64,000 bases of DNA from Corydoras sp. C115 (Eukaryota > Chordata > Actinopteri > Siluriformes > Callichthyidae): NCBI GenBank assembly GCA_019802505.1, contig JAFMOC010000442.1, positions 192,501 through 256,500 of the forward strand, in the 5' to 3' direction. Made by a program: the position numbers and the translations under genes. The first letter of the stretch is position 1. Every line of letters starts with the position of its first letter. The notes under the pieces are model-generated. The model had not been told where the DNA came from. It saw nothing but the letters and a program-made list of their open reading frames with translations, and made no database searches. This document shows, piece by piece, positions 1 through 10,707 of the stretch.

Positions 1-77
1 TACCCATTTGAAGCTAGACACGTTTATAAAGCTTTTATCATAAATAAAGTCGTGTTGGTACATGTATCCTGCTGTAG

Positions 78-216
78 GTCGGCACTAGGCGCTACATGGC
101 CCCGGAGGTGCTGGAGGGGGCCATTAACTTTCACAGGGATGCGTTTTTGAGGATAGACATGTACGCGTTGGGTCTGGTGCTCTGGGAGTTGCTGACCCGC
201 TGCACTGCTGCTGACG
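78..216 (+). CDS. acvr2b: acvr2b exon: activation segment and C-lobe start
   Basis: The exon follows a TGCTGTAG acceptor and ends GCTGACG before GTAAGT. It reads VGTRRYMAPEVLEGAINF through LWELLTRCTAAD and is 139 nt, leaving one base of the next codon. The 77 bases before it are intron. Confidence 0.94.
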
Positions 217-959
217 GTAAGTCGCCAGAAATGTCCTCCGTTTAGTGAATTAATCGATGTGAGAACCGTACAGACGTCTTTTGGTCAGTCTAACTCGATG
301 TCGCTGGAATGTTCAGGGCCTGTGGATGAGTTCCTGCTTCCTTTTGAGGAGGAGGTGGGGCAGCACGCTTCCCTGGAAGATCTACAGGACGTAGTGGTTC
401 ATAAGAAAATGAGGCCTGTTTTAAAGGACTGCTGGTTCAAACATGCGGTAAGAACCAAAGGAAACAAAAGAATCTCATACAATTCAGTTCTGTATTTAGA
501 TGTATTAAAAAGTTAATGGTCTCTGATTACCTGAAAACTTACAGCTTACAGCAGATCATTCGTTATATGATTTATCTTATATCTTTATTAGGGTCTTAAA
601 AATACTATTTAAGCTCTCACTGGGCAAATGTTAACACACATTCACACTGAGGGGCAGTTTTCTACTATTCACTTCACTTGAATTACTTTTATTTGTATTG
701 CGGGAAGACACTGAAGCTCACAGAGGAAGGAATCCTGTTTAAACTGAGATACACAAAGTACCCCGGGTAGTACCCACAAAGTACCCAAGAACCTTCAAAC
801 TGTGAGACAGGGCTGTTTACTGAGCCAGCATGTTTTAGTTTACTTTAAAATAACGCTTATAAGCTTAATTTTTCTTAATTCTGTAGTAAATTGTATATTC
901 TGTTATATTGATAGTTGTTTATTGTAAATTCTGTATATTTATAGTTGTATATTCTGTAT

Positions 960-1031
<72 letters not shown>

Positions 1032-1661
1032 TATTGTATATTATACTTTACATATCAATATCATAATTACATCTTATTTTATATCTTATTTTCTTTTAAA
1101 ATTAAAATTTAATAGAACGGTGTGAACAGGGTCTGTGACCCATAATTTCGTTTCTGTCTCATGTACCACATGCGATACATTCATCCATCCATTATCTTCC
1201 ACCTTTATCCTCTATTAGGGTCGCGGGGGGGGTTCCCCATGCCCATCCAGGGGAGAACGTCTCAGGCGCTGGGCAAATACACCCAGGAAAGGGGGCAATC
1301 TATGGCTGGGCACACACTTACTTGCACAGACACACTCTACATGGGGCAATTTGGAGAATTCAATTGCCTTGATCCATGTTTTTGGACTGTGGGAGGAAAC
1401 CGGAGAACCCGGAGGAAACCCACGCGGACACGGGGAGAACATGGAAACTCCACCCAGATGGGGATTCGAACAGGAAATCTCTAGGGCTGAGAGGAGAACA
1501 TGCTAAGCCACTGTGCCGCCCTGATATTAATTATAATTTATTATAAATCTTTTTACAATTACATTTTATTCAATTATTTGGTTTTGCTTAATCCTCTACT
1601 AAGGTCGCGGAAGGGGGGGTTCTATTGCCCATCCAGGACAGGGCACAAATCAAGGCTATGT

Positions 1662-1697
<36 letters not shown>

Positions 1698-2189
1698 TTT
1701 TAGGCAATTTGGAGTATTCATTTTACCTTGAATTCATGTTTTTGGACTGTGGGAGGAAACCTTAGAACACGGATGCGGACACGTGGCGAACATGGAAACT
1801 CCACCCAGATTGGGATTCGAACCTGAAGTCCCTAGGGCTGAGAGGAGAACATGCTAAACCACTAAGCCACCGTGCCGCCCCCACATGTGATACAAATGAT
1901 GATAAACGTTCTCGAATCTTAAAACGGTAACAAAACACACGGTACATGATGTCATCTCATTATCTTCTGCCGGATCCTGTTCCAGGGTTTGGCTCAGTTT
2001 TGCGAGACCGTGGAAGAATGCTGGGACCACGATGCCGAGGCGCGTCTGTCGGCCGGCTGCGTGGAGGAGCGCATCGGCACCATCACCAGGGCCACCACCA
2101 TCACCAACAGTTCTACCTCAGAGTGCCTGGTCTCCATGGTTACGTCCGACAGCGACTCGGATCTACCTCCCAAAGAGTCCAGCATCTGA
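78..2189 (+). CDS. acvr2b: activin receptor type 2B, 3' end (last three coding exons; partial gene)
   Basis: Type II serine/threonine kinase receptor of the TGF-beta superfamily (activin, myostatin, GDF and Nodal-related ligands); it sits in the plasma membrane and phosphorylates type I receptors. Joining 78-216, 317-447 and 1986-2189 gives 157 residues plus TGA. The piece opens with the kinase activation-segment end VGTRRYMAPEVLEG (APE motif), then the C-lobe with DMYALGLVLWEL, the PFEEEVGQH and VVVHKKMRP segments, ECWDHDAEARLSAGCVEER, and ends in the tail ECLVSMVTS...LPPKESSI. The ESSI ending fits ACVR2B better than ACVR2A, which ends ESSL (family knowledge). All three junctions are canonical and keep phase. 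The extracellular domain, membrane segment and N-lobe lie upstream of the window. It converges on the sodium channel gene, as in mammals. Which teleost ohnologue (acvr2ba or acvr2bb) cannot be decided. Confidence 0.95.
317..447 (+). CDS. acvr2b: acvr2b exon: C-lobe middle
   Basis: Starts after a TTCAG acceptor and ends CATGCG before GTAAGA (131 nt). It reads GPVDEFLLPFEEEVGQH, then LEDLQDVVVHKKMRP and DCWFKHA. Confidence 0.94.
965..1026. repeat. (TA)n microsatellite
   Basis: About 30 uninterrupted TA units in the last acvr2b intron, within an AT-rich stretch (850-1110). Confidence 0.97.
1180..1521 (-). mobile_element. V-SINE, full length, in acvr2b intron
   Basis: Reading the minus strand, a tRNA-like head carries an A-box-like TGGCTTAGTGG region and a B box GGTTCGAATCC. 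The strongly conserved central block (TGGAGTTTCCATGTTCTCC ... CCTCCCACAGTCCAAAAACATG) follows, then a body with CCCAGCGATRGATTG, a G/C homopolymer and a tail GGATAAAGCGGAAGATAATG(AATG)n. This layout matches the vertebrate V-SINE superfamily (DANA-like elements of zebrafish). This copy has the (ATCC)n tail at 1185 and GCCGCC head end at about 1521; its head is mildly mutated. Confidence 0.85.
1583..1880 (-). mobile_element. V-SINE, diverged
   Basis: Older copy with a shortened body. A (CA)n tract at 1665-1694 has expanded inside the CA-rich stretch that the younger copies carry as CACACTCACTCACAC. The head end GCCACCGTGCCGCCC is intact. Confidence 0.8.
1986..2189 (+). CDS. acvr2b: acvr2b terminal coding exon
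   Basis: Starts after GTTCCAG and reads GLAQFCETVEECWDHD onward to LPPKESSI and TGA at 2187-2189. Between the kinase end and the conserved tail lies a Thr-rich stretch (TITRATTITNSSTSE) where mammals have a short variable linker. Confidence 0.95.
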   Translation, partial: GLAQFCETVEECWDHDAEARLSAGCVEERIGTITRATTITNSSTSECLVSMVTSDSDSDLPPKESSI

Positions 2190-2700
2190 CCGAGAGACGC
2201 CGAAACGGGAGTTCGTTCACGCCGTGGTCCTCCATCACGCAAAGTCAGACCTCCGATAATGTGAACTGTGCTGCTCTTCTGATCCTCGCTTACTTTTTGT
2301 CGAGGGGATCTGCGTGCCAAAAGTCTTAAAGAAGGATATTTAAAGGAGTATCTTTTTAAATTTGTGTTACAAATAGACACTCTAGGAACTACCTCAGAGA
2401 GAAACGTTATAAACTGAAGTGCTCCTTTTAAATATTTTCCTTCTTTACTTCCACTCATTATTTTACTCTATTTTATTTTAAATGAGTGAGTCTACGGGGG
2501 AAAACAACGGGTTTATTATAAAGCAGGCCTTCAAAGGCACCCCCAACCATGTTGCAGTCAGAAATAGAACCCAGATTTGAGTTCTGACGGTTATAACCAC
2601 GGAAAAAAATCACTTTAGGAGCTTCTTTGGTTCCGTGATTTGTATTTGCAGAGTCAGCACCATGTTAATTATGCTCGTACATGACGTTCTGGGTCTAATC

Positions 2701-2963
2701 AGGACTTTTATGGCAAAAAGGAATATCCCCTCCATCATGTTCTGCGGTTAAAAAAAATTTCAGAATCCAATTCGTTTTTAATTTAATTAAAAAAAAATTT
2801 CTGAATATTACGTTATATAGGAGACAGGACTTTTATGGCAAAAATGAATATCCCTTCCATCATGTTCTGCGGTAAAAAAAAATTTCAGAATCCAATTTTT
2901 TTAAATTCGATTTTAATTTAATTAAAAAAATTTTTTTCTGAATATCACGTTGTATAGGAGACA
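2701..2963. repeat. two-unit tandem duplication (about 125 bp)
   Basis: The segment starting AGGACTTTTATGGCAAAAA at 2701 is repeated from 2826. Both units run through ATCATGTTCTGCGG, an A-rich stretch and end TATAGGAGAC. The second unit has small insertions in the A/T-rich part. Confidence 0.9.
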
Positions 2964-4276
2964 TAATTAATATTACTACATTATATAATAATTAATATTA
3001 CTACATGTAAGCATTGATGTAGTATATCATATGATGTTACTATACTCTTTTAATAGTTATTTAATTAATAATAATTCTGTGGTCGTCCTTGAAGCCACAA
3101 AGCACAAAGTGGTAGAACCATCGTAACCCTGAATCGAGGTCTAAGAAATGCACAGTCGAGTTAGTTTACACTAATTAATATTAGTATTGTGACTCTTAAA
3201 AGTTATAATAATTCATAGGATCCCGTGATGTACAGAAGGGAAAAAAATTAGGGGGGGCGGTGGGGGACCTCTATGTACTTCTGCCATTAAAAGCCACTTA
3301 GACCCTAAATGCCAAATATGGGCATAATGATGACTACAGAATGATGTAGACTTTCCGTGGTCTATTCTTTAAGCATCTTTTATTTGTTACTATAAAAAAA
3401 TTCTTTTGGCACGCCACCTCATTGATCCGCCTCACCCCTCTGTGGTGTTCTTCCTCATGGAAAGCACGAAACCCCTAAACCCTCAGAGCTCACGGGGCAT
3501 TTAAATGAGCAGAGTGCCGTCACAGAGCACTTGTTGTTACCTCATCCGTCCTCGCTGGATGTTAGAACTGAAACGTGACCTTAGGGAGTCGATCGTTCTA
3601 TCGTTTCTGATTTGATCTGCCTCCACTCCGCAAGTACCTCCATTTTAAAGGACTCCACCCGTGAGAACGACGTTCCTCACTAGTCTTCATGCTGCCGTCA
3701 GGGTCGGGGACTCCGAGCTGGAAGCTTAAGACTGTTATACACAACTGACCTCCTCCGTTTTAATCGAGTGCGTCTCTTTTTACCGTGTGATTTTATTTTT
3801 ATAGCTATAGGATTCTCTCGGTGGATGTGCGTCGTCGGAGGTTCGAGTCGGCAGTCGTCCGCTACACTGGATTCATGAAGCAGCAGGACTGTTTTGCTTT
3901 CAGTGCTGGTTTAGCAGCGAGGTTGGGCATTTTCGCGTCTTCTTGCATTAATTAGAGAAACTGTCAGCATGTGTAGATCTTTATTCTGATGGTATTGCAG
4001 CCAGGCGATCCGTCACAAATATATCTTGAGCCTTCAAAATGTTTTTACGATCTGCGTTTTTAGCACAATGTATAGATTTCAAACACACAAAGTGACGCCT
4101 CATTCAAAGTGCGCTGCATTCTAATCTATTTACGGGTTTTATTATGATTTATGCAGTTAGTGCTTTTCACTGCTGCTGATGTTCACTATATCCTCATTAT
4201 TATTATTATTATTTATCATATGTGGCAAATATCTATATTTTCCGTTTTTATTAGGTACCAAACCTTCTACACTATA

Positions 4277-4732
4277 CAGTACCAGTCAAAAGTTTGGCCA
4301 CACCCCTTTCTATTCCACTTATTGTCCACGTTATCAGTATCACTTTGTACTTTCACAATTCCATTCTGTAGTCCATCTGTTTGTGTTCTACAGTACATAC
4401 TGTGTACGTCCCCTTTACTCTGTTCTAATGGTCAGGACCCCAATAGCTCCCCCACAGAGCAGGGGTTATTGGGTGGGTGCGTTAGTCCTATCCCAGTAGT
4501 GTGACTGAGGTGGAGAAATGAACCTCCAGCAGCACTGCTGCACTAAAACCCCCCCCTCACCACATCAGTGTCACTGCAGAACCGACAAGAAACAATCCAC
4601 CACCCAAATGATACCTGTTCTGTGATGCTGCTGACCAACAGAGAACCAACAATGGACTACAGTCTGGAATTGTAGAACTACAAAGTCCATCTATATGATA
4701 AGTGGAGGAAATGGAGTCCAAACGTTTGACTG
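4277..4732 (+). mobile_element. long-TIR MITE (family M), copy 1
   Basis: Non-autonomous DNA element of about 455 bp. Its outer ends CCAGTCAAAAGTTTGGCCAC (4282) and GTCCAAACGTTTGACTG (4716) are inverted. Internal arms GTCCATCTGTTTGTGTTCTAC and the reverse-complement-like block near 4650-4695 extend the inverted repeat. No coding capacity was seen. The transposase family is uncertain; the CAGTCAAAAGTTTGG terminus is common among fish DNA transposons. Confidence 0.75.
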
Positions 4733-5758
4733 CGAATTCATGTGCACTTTGTACAATTAAATCTGATTAAATGTTTAAACATGGAAAGGTACCTATTAAA
4801 ATAATGGGATTTTAAAGCCGTTCCACAGTGTTTTAAGCGACGGGTCCGTCGTTGCTCAGGTTTTTCACTGTATTAGAACATCCACATGCGCGAGGCGGTG
4901 TCTTTAAGTATTATATAGAGAGTTTATGTATCTTGTGCCGTGACGGTCTGTCTAATGAGCAATAGCACTGATGTTTCAGGAATTATGAGGGTGTGTGTGA
5001 GTGTGTGAGATTTGTAACACTACTCAGGTAAATGCTGTGTATTTGTCTGCCTGTCTGTTATGACTGGATCTTATGTCTGTAATTTCAGCAATAGACCTCA
5101 GCAGTGGAGACGGTTCGGGTTCACTTTTCATGCTGCTGTCAGATAATGGCATCGATGAGAGAAGTGCAGAAGGGTTGTTTTTTTATTTTTATTTTTTTTT
5201 ATTTTTTGGTTTCCGTGCTCTGATTTTAAATGACTGTATTTTATCTCCTTTAATGATTATATCGTAAATGGAGATTATTATTATTATTATTATTTTTTTT
5301 TTTCATGTGTTTGTACCTACCTCATTTTAATGAACCTGTCTGGGAGATTTCCCCCCCGACTTTTTCTCCTCGCTTGTATTTATGTTCCGTCCGTCGGATG
5401 AACTGTGAACGATCTGTTCTGACCTCCGCCTGAGCCGATTCCATAGATTTGAACACTGAATATCAGTCTGTACACTGTCCGGGGATTTCTTTTGGAGTTC
5501 TTACGGCTTGCCTGCGCGGCGCTGACCGTGTTGATTGACCTGCACGTTGGTTCGGCAGGTTGCCGGGGGTCAGTGGTTTTTAAACTCCCGCTTAGTCAGA
5601 ACACTCCAGGGTACGCCGAGCTCGTCCTGTGATCTGCTCGGTGGAATGAAGTCATGAGTAGAGTTACAGAATTGTGTTGTTTTTTCTTTTATTCTGTGTG
5701 TTTTTGTTAAGTTTTTGTGTTCAGTATCAATTGTTACCACAATGCAGTATTTTGTTTC

Positions 5759-5764
5759 ATTAAA
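5759..5764 (+). promoter_or_regulatory. acvr2b: candidate polyadenylation signal ATTAAA for acvr2b
   Basis: ATTAAA lies at the end of the SINE-free stretch and is followed within 40 bases by T-rich sequence. Many other A/T-rich hexamers exist in the region, so this is only the most distal plausible one. Confidence 0.3.
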
Positions 5765-5799
5765 AACCTAAATATCACCTTGTAATTGACTCTTTTTCT

Positions 5800-6096
5800 G
5801 ATTCACGGTTCGAATCCCCATCTGGGTGGAGTTTCCATGTTCTCCTCGTGTCCGCGTGGGCTTCCTCCGGGTTCTTCGGTTTCCTCCCTCTGTCCAAAAG
5901 CATGGATCAAATCAATTGACTTCTCCAAATTGCCCCATATAGAGTGTGTGTCTGTGTGAGTGAGTGAGTGTGTGCCCAGTGATAGATTGCCCCCCTGTAC
6001 TGGGTGTATCTGCCCAGCGCCCGAAACGTTCTCCCCTGGATGGGCATGGGGAACCTCCCCCGCGCCCCTAATAGAGGATAAAGCGGAAGATAATGG
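5800..6096 (+). mobile_element. V-SINE, 5'-truncated, tail-to-tail with next
   Basis: Begins at the B-box region (CACGGTTCGAATCCCC) and runs to GCGGAAGATAATGG, where it abuts an opposite-strand copy without spacer. Confidence 0.85.
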
Positions 6097-6380
6097 GGAG
6101 GTTCCCCATGCCCATCCAGAGGAGAACGTTTCGGGCGCCGGGCAAATACACCCAGGAAAGGGGGGGCAATCTCACTACACTCACACACACATACACACAC
6201 ACTATATATGGGGCAATTTGGAGAACTCAATTGACTTGTTCCATGTTTTTGGACTGGAAATCGGAGAACCTGGAGGAAACCCACGGGGAGAACATGGAAA
6301 CTCCATCCAGATGGGGATTCGAACCGGGAATCCACAGCGCTGAGAGGAGAACATGCTAAACACTAAGCCGCATGCCGCCC
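6097..6380 (-). mobile_element. V-SINE, tail-truncated, inverted partner
   Basis: Starts inside the body at GTTCCCCATGCCCATCC and ends at GCCGCCC. With 5800-6096 it forms an inverted repeat with almost no loop. Confidence 0.85.
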
Positions 6381-6406
6381 TAATACACATACAGTGCCCA
6401 TAAAAT

Positions 6407-6750
6407 TCATCCATCCATTATCTTCCGCTCTATTCTGTACTAGGGTGGTGGTGGGGGGGGTGTTCCCCATGCCCATCCAGGGGAGAACGTTTCAGGCGCT
6501 AGGCGGATACACCCAGGACAGGGGGCCAATCTATCACTGAACACACACTCATGCAGACACACTCTATATGGGGCAATTTGGAGAATTCAATTGACTTGTT
6601 CCATGTTTTTGGACTGTGGGAGGAAACCGGAGAACCCGGAGGAAACCCACACGGACACGGGGAGAACATGGAAACTCCATCCAGATGGGGGATTCGAACC
6701 GGGAATCCACAGTGCTGAGAGGAGAACGTGCTAAACCACCGTGCCGCCCT
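6407..6750 (-). mobile_element. V-SINE, full length
   Basis: Tail ATTCATCCATCC at 6407, head end CCACCGTGCCGCCC at 6750. The core block and B box are intact. Confidence 0.86.
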
Positions 6751-6835
6751 CTATAACAGTATTCAAATCATTTGCCCCATTAAAATTAATAAGTGAATTA
6801 ATGTAAATAAAATGCAGAATGTAGTATTTAATACC

Positions 6836-7165
6836 AGGCGGCATGGTGGCTTAGTGGTTTAGCATGTTCTCCTCTCAGCACTAGCGATTCCCGGTTCAAA
6901 TCCCCATCTGGGTGGAGTTTCCATGTTCTCCCCGTGTCTGCGTGGGTTTCCTCCGGGTTCTCCGCTTTCCTCCCACAGTCCAAAAACATGTATCAAGGTC
7001 AATTAAATTCTCCAAATTGCCCCATATAGAGTGTGTCTGTGTGAGTGAGTGTGTTCCCAATGATGGATTGCCCCCCTGTCCTGGGTGTATCTGCCCAGCG
7101 CCCGAGACGTTCTCCCCTGGATGGGCATGGAGAACCCCACCGCGACCCTAATACAGGATAAAGCG
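6836..7165 (+). mobile_element. V-SINE, full length, tail lost
   Basis: Head GGCGGCATGGTGGCTTAGTGG at 6836. The element stops at AGGATAAAGCG, where an older SINE fragment continues. Confidence 0.85.
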
Positions 7166-7400
7166 CCGTCTGGCTGGTTCTCCCAATGTCCGTGTGGGTT
7201 TTAAGGTGAACTGGTTACTCTAAATTGCCCTTATATAATGTGTGGAGTGTGTTCCCAGCGATGGATGGGCGCTCTGTCCTGGGTGTTCCTACCCAGCACC
7301 GGAAAAGTTCTCCCCTGGGATGGACATGGGGCACCGCCCTTCACCCCCCTGACCCAAGTAGAGGATTAAGCTGAAGGTAAAACGAGACAACGAGATAAAA
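7166..7400 (+). mobile_element. V-SINE subfamily B fragment
   Basis: Diverged element with tail GAGGATTAAGCTGAAGGTAA. It reads TTTAAGGTGAACTGGTTACTC where the younger family has TCAAGTCAATTGAATTCTC. Fragments with the same traits occur near 55.98-56.35, 59.65 and 61.6-62.6 kb. Confidence 0.7.
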
Positions 7401-7557
7401 TCTATAACCTGCCTTTTGCCTATAAGTTTTTGTTGTCGTTATATTTAAAGTACAAGATGCGTTATTTCGTATAGCCGCTAGAGGGCAGAAACGGCTTCAT
7501 TATAGCCTACACAGGTTCCTAAATTACAATAGTTTTTTTCAATCTGGTTTTCTTTTA

Positions 7558-7908
7558 GGGCGGCACGGTGGCTTAGTGGTTTGGCACGTTCTCCTCTCAG
7601 CACTATGGATTCCCGGTTCGAATCCCCATCTGGGTGGAGTTTCTATGTTCTCCCCGTGTCTGCGTGGGTTTCCTCCGGGTTCTCCGGTTTCCTCCCACAG
7701 TCCAAAAACATGGATCAAGTCAATTGAATTCTTAAAAATTGCCCCATATAGAGTGTGTGTGTGAGTGAGTGTGTGTCCAGCGATGGATTGGCGTCCTGTC
7801 CTGGGTGTATCTGCCCAGCGCCCGAGATGTTCTCCCCTGGATGGGCATGGGGAACCACACCGCAACCCTAATAGAGGATAAAGCGGGAGATAATGAATGA
7901 ATGAATGG
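7558..7908 (+). mobile_element. V-SINE, full length
   Basis: Head GGGCGGCACGGTGGCTTAGTGG and tail (AATG)n at 7890-7908. TTTTCTTTT flanks both ends (about 7548 and 7909), a probable target-site duplication. Confidence 0.88.
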
Positions 7909-8093
7909 TTTTCTTTTTTATCCAACAAGTTTCAAAGATACTGTCATAAAGAAATATCGTGCAGTCATAAGCACACGACAGCAATGACGTGGTCGACATT
8001 TGGAGGAGCAAATAAGTAAATTATTTTTTAATTATAATTACTTTCTGCAATAATGTTCCTTTTATAATCCCTGCTCTGTGGTGGTAGTTAGTC

Positions 8094-8309
8094 CCCTACA
8101 TTTACATTTACATTTGGTCATTTACTGGACGCTTTTATCCAAAGCGACTTACAAGGTGAGTACAGGGTTCATCACAACATCTCTGGACCATTGAGGGTTA
8201 AGGGTCTCGCTCAAGGACCCACATTGGTAACTTCAGTGGACCTGGGATTTGAACCCCCAACCTTCAGATTGATAACCCAACACCCTAACCACTGAGCTAC
8301 CACTTCCCC
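8094..8309 (-). mobile_element. tRNA-SINE with L2-like 3' tail, copy 1
   Basis: On the minus strand it begins GTAGCTCAGTGGTTAGGG (A box) and GGTTCAAATCCC (B box). It passes through GGGTCCTTGAGCGAGACCC and ends GTAAGTCGCTTTGGATAAAAGCG...(ATGTAA)n. The last 50 bases match the 3' end of the L2-like LINEs in this window, the usual partner arrangement by which such SINEs are mobilised. Confidence 0.8.
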
Positions 8310-8691
8310 TGTTGGTTCTCTGTTGGTTCACAGAACAGGTATCATTTGGGTGGTGGATTGTTTCTTGTCGGTTCTGCAGTGACACTGATGTGGTGAGGGG
8401 GGGTTTTAGTGCAGCAGTGCTGCTGGAGGTTCATTCCTTCACCTCAGTCACACTGCTGGGATAGGACTAATGCACCCACCCAATAACCCCTGCTCTGTGG
8501 TGCTACTATTGGGGTTCTGACCATTAGAACAGAGTAAAGGGGACGTACACAGTATGTACTGTAGAACACAAACAGATGGACTACAGTCTGCAATTGGAGA
8601 ACTACAAAGTCCATCTGCACAGGACGTGGAACGGAGAACATGGACAATAGGTGGAGCAGAAAGGGGGCGTGTCCTGACCTTTGGTACTGTA
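8310..8691 (-). mobile_element. MITE family M, copy 2 (one end truncated)
   Basis: Reverse-orientation copy beginning inside the element (GTTGGTTCTCTGTTGGTTC) and ending GACCTTTGGTACTGTA. It directly abuts the tRNA-SINE at 8309. Confidence 0.75.
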
Positions 8692-8740
8692 TGTTTGGAA
8701 CTAATTATAGTCTAAAAGTCCAATTATTAACTGATTACGG

Positions 8741-8778
8741 ATCCATTATATTCCGCTTTATCCTATGGGGGGGGGGGT

Positions 8779-8816
<38 letters not shown>

Positions 8817-9134
8817 CGTCTCGGGCGCTGGGCAGATACACCCAGGACAGGGCGCCAATCTATCGCTGGGCACACACTCACTCACACTCTATATGGGGCA
8901 ATTTGGTGAAGTCAATTGAGTTCTTCAAATTGTCCCATATCGAGTGTGAGTGAGTGTGTGCCCAGCGATAGATTGGCGCCCTGTCCCGGGTGTATCTGAC
9001 TTGATTGAGAACCCGGAGGAAACCCACACGGACACGGGGAGAGCATGGAAACTCCACCCAGATGGGGATTCGAACCAGGAATCCCTAGCGCTGAGAGGAG
9101 AACATGCTAAACCACTAAGCCACCGTGCCGCCCT
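8741..9134 (-). mobile_element. rearranged V-SINE with internal inversion and a long poly-G run
   Basis: The tail side starts near 8741, followed by G11-T-G38 at 8767-8816, then normal minus body to about 8920. From 8921 to about 8998 the body is repeated in plus orientation (CAAATTGTCCCATATCGAGTG ...). From about 9000 the minus core resumes and runs to GCCGCCC at 9134. Confidence 0.8.
8767..8816. repeat. poly-G run (G11-T-G38)
   Basis: The longest expansion of the homopolymer found at the same place in most V-SINE copies here (G8-G22 in others, e.g. 54061-54082). Confidence 0.95.
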
Positions 9135-9565
9135 AGTCTGAAAGTCTAAATATGATATACGTTTAGTTACTCATATGACTTTTAAGAGCTGTATATATTT
9201 TTTAAATGGACAAAAACGTGGAAATAAATAGACATTTGACTCAAAATATCAGTTTAAATGAACAACTTTGTGTTGATTTACTGCAAAATGGTGGCAAGAT
9301 GTTCTTAAAACGCCGAAAACCAGCAAAAAGAAGCTATTTTTCACTCGCGTTAAGTACATTTTAAAAGGCGTCTTACCTAAACACAGGTTTAATTTAAGTT
9401 ACCGTCTCAATAATGACTCTTTACCCCTCGTACCCTACACACTCGCTCGGCCAGTGCTTCTATCAACGAGTGTACACTACAGGTGAGACAGCAGGTAATC
9501 GGACAGAGCCGCCGAGTGCCGCATCATGATGATCGTCAGCCGGGCAGCTTCAGATTCTACGGTAC
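9135..9565. other. unique intergenic DNA
   Basis: AT-rich sequence with no exon, repeat family or RNA gene that I recognise, lying between two V-SINEs. Confidence 0.6.
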
Positions 9566-9570
9566 TGCTT

Positions 9571-9926
9571 TTCATTCATTCATTCATTCATTCATTATCT
9601 CCCGCTTTATCCTCTATTGGGGGGGGGGGGTTCTCCATGTCCATCCAGGGGAGAACGTTTCGGGCGCTGGGTAGATACACCCAGGACAGGACGCCAATCC
9701 ATCGCTGGGCACACACTCACTCACACAGACACACTCTATATGGGGCAATTTGGAGAACTCAATTGACTTGATCCATGTTTTTGGACTGTGGGAGGAAACC
9801 GGAGAACCCGGAGGAAACCCACACGGACACGGGGAGGACATGGAAACTCCACCCAGATGGGGATTCGAAGCGGGAATCCCTAGAGCTGAGAGGAGAACAT
9901 GCTAAACCACTAAGCCACCGTGCCGC
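9571..9926 (-). mobile_element. V-SINE, full length
   Basis: Tail (ATTC)n at 9571-9594, G9 run at 9619, head end at 9926 (CACCGTGCCGC). Confidence 0.88.
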
Positions 9927-9937
9927 TAATAGAGAAT

Positions 9938-10269
9938 TCATTCATTCATTCATTATCTCCCACTTTATCCTCTATTAGGGTCGCGGTTGGGTTCCCCATG
10001 CCCATCCAGGGGAGAACGTTTCGGGCGCTGGGCAGATAGACCCAGGACAGGGGGGCAATCTATCACTGGGCACACACTCACTCACACAGACACACTCTAT
10101 ATGGGGCAATTTGGAGAACTCAATCGACTTGATCCATGTTTTTGGACTGTGGGAGGAAACCGGAGAACCCGGAGGAAGCCCACGCGGACACGGGGAGAAC
10201 ATGGAAACTCCACCCAGATGGGGATTCGCAGCGGGAATCCCCAGCGCTGAGAGGAGAACATGCTAAACC
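9938..10269 (-). mobile_element. V-SINE, head-truncated
   Basis: Starts with (ATTC)n and stops at GCTAAACCA. AGAGAAT sequence is present on both sides, suggesting a short target-site duplication. Confidence 0.86.
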
Positions 10270-10707
10270 AGAGAATAGAGAATTGATTTCTATTTAATGG
10301 TAAAACACATGACGCTGAAGGACCCTCGCTATCTAACGTTCTGCCGGTGAAGCTAATGAAGAACGCTGAAAGCTTCTGTGAGGAAGAACGTTCTATAGTA
10401 AGTCAGTAAAGTCAGAGTGCGTTACAGGAGAAGGACACATGTAATTAAAACAAGTGATTTTTTTTTCCTCACTGGGATAATCTCCTCCGTCCAGCTGCTC
10501 AGAGAGGATTTGTTCTCCCACGCCCTGGGCAGGAGAGGGGCACGCTTTCAGTGAGCAATCCTAAATTGGCTCTTGATCCAAAGCCACCATTCTTAACCAA
10601 CTATAGATTTAAAACTCTATTTCTCTGGGTTCTCTGGGTTCCTCACACAGACCGAAAGACATGGGGTTTCACGATGAATTGGCTGCTTAATAGCCATAAA
10701 TTGAACT
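10270..10707. other. unique intergenic DNA
   Basis: No repeat or gene recognised. The last 80 bases (GGGTTCTCTGGGTTCCTCACACAG) resemble a decayed V-SINE core. Confidence 0.5.

Larger units (their letters stand above)
2190..5790 (+). other. acvr2b: probable long acvr2b 3' UTR
   Basis: No coding exon is recognisable between the acvr2b stop and about 5.8 kb. In contrast to nearly all other non-coding DNA here, this stretch holds no V-SINE; it contains only a 125-bp tandem duplication and one MITE. A candidate ATTAAA polyadenylation hexamer lies at 5759-5764, and the first V-SINE begins at about 5800. That it is transcribed as 3' UTR is inference. Confidence 0.5.

Noticed and set aside
259..516. 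85-codon frame over the second acvr2b exon
   Set aside because: Only 317-447 is exon; the flanks are intron with clear TTCAG and GTAAGA sites.
7558..7640. tRNA gene suggested by A and B boxes
   Set aside because: The boxes belong to the V-SINE head; no cloverleaf or acceptor stem can be closed, and the same sequence recurs dozens of times.
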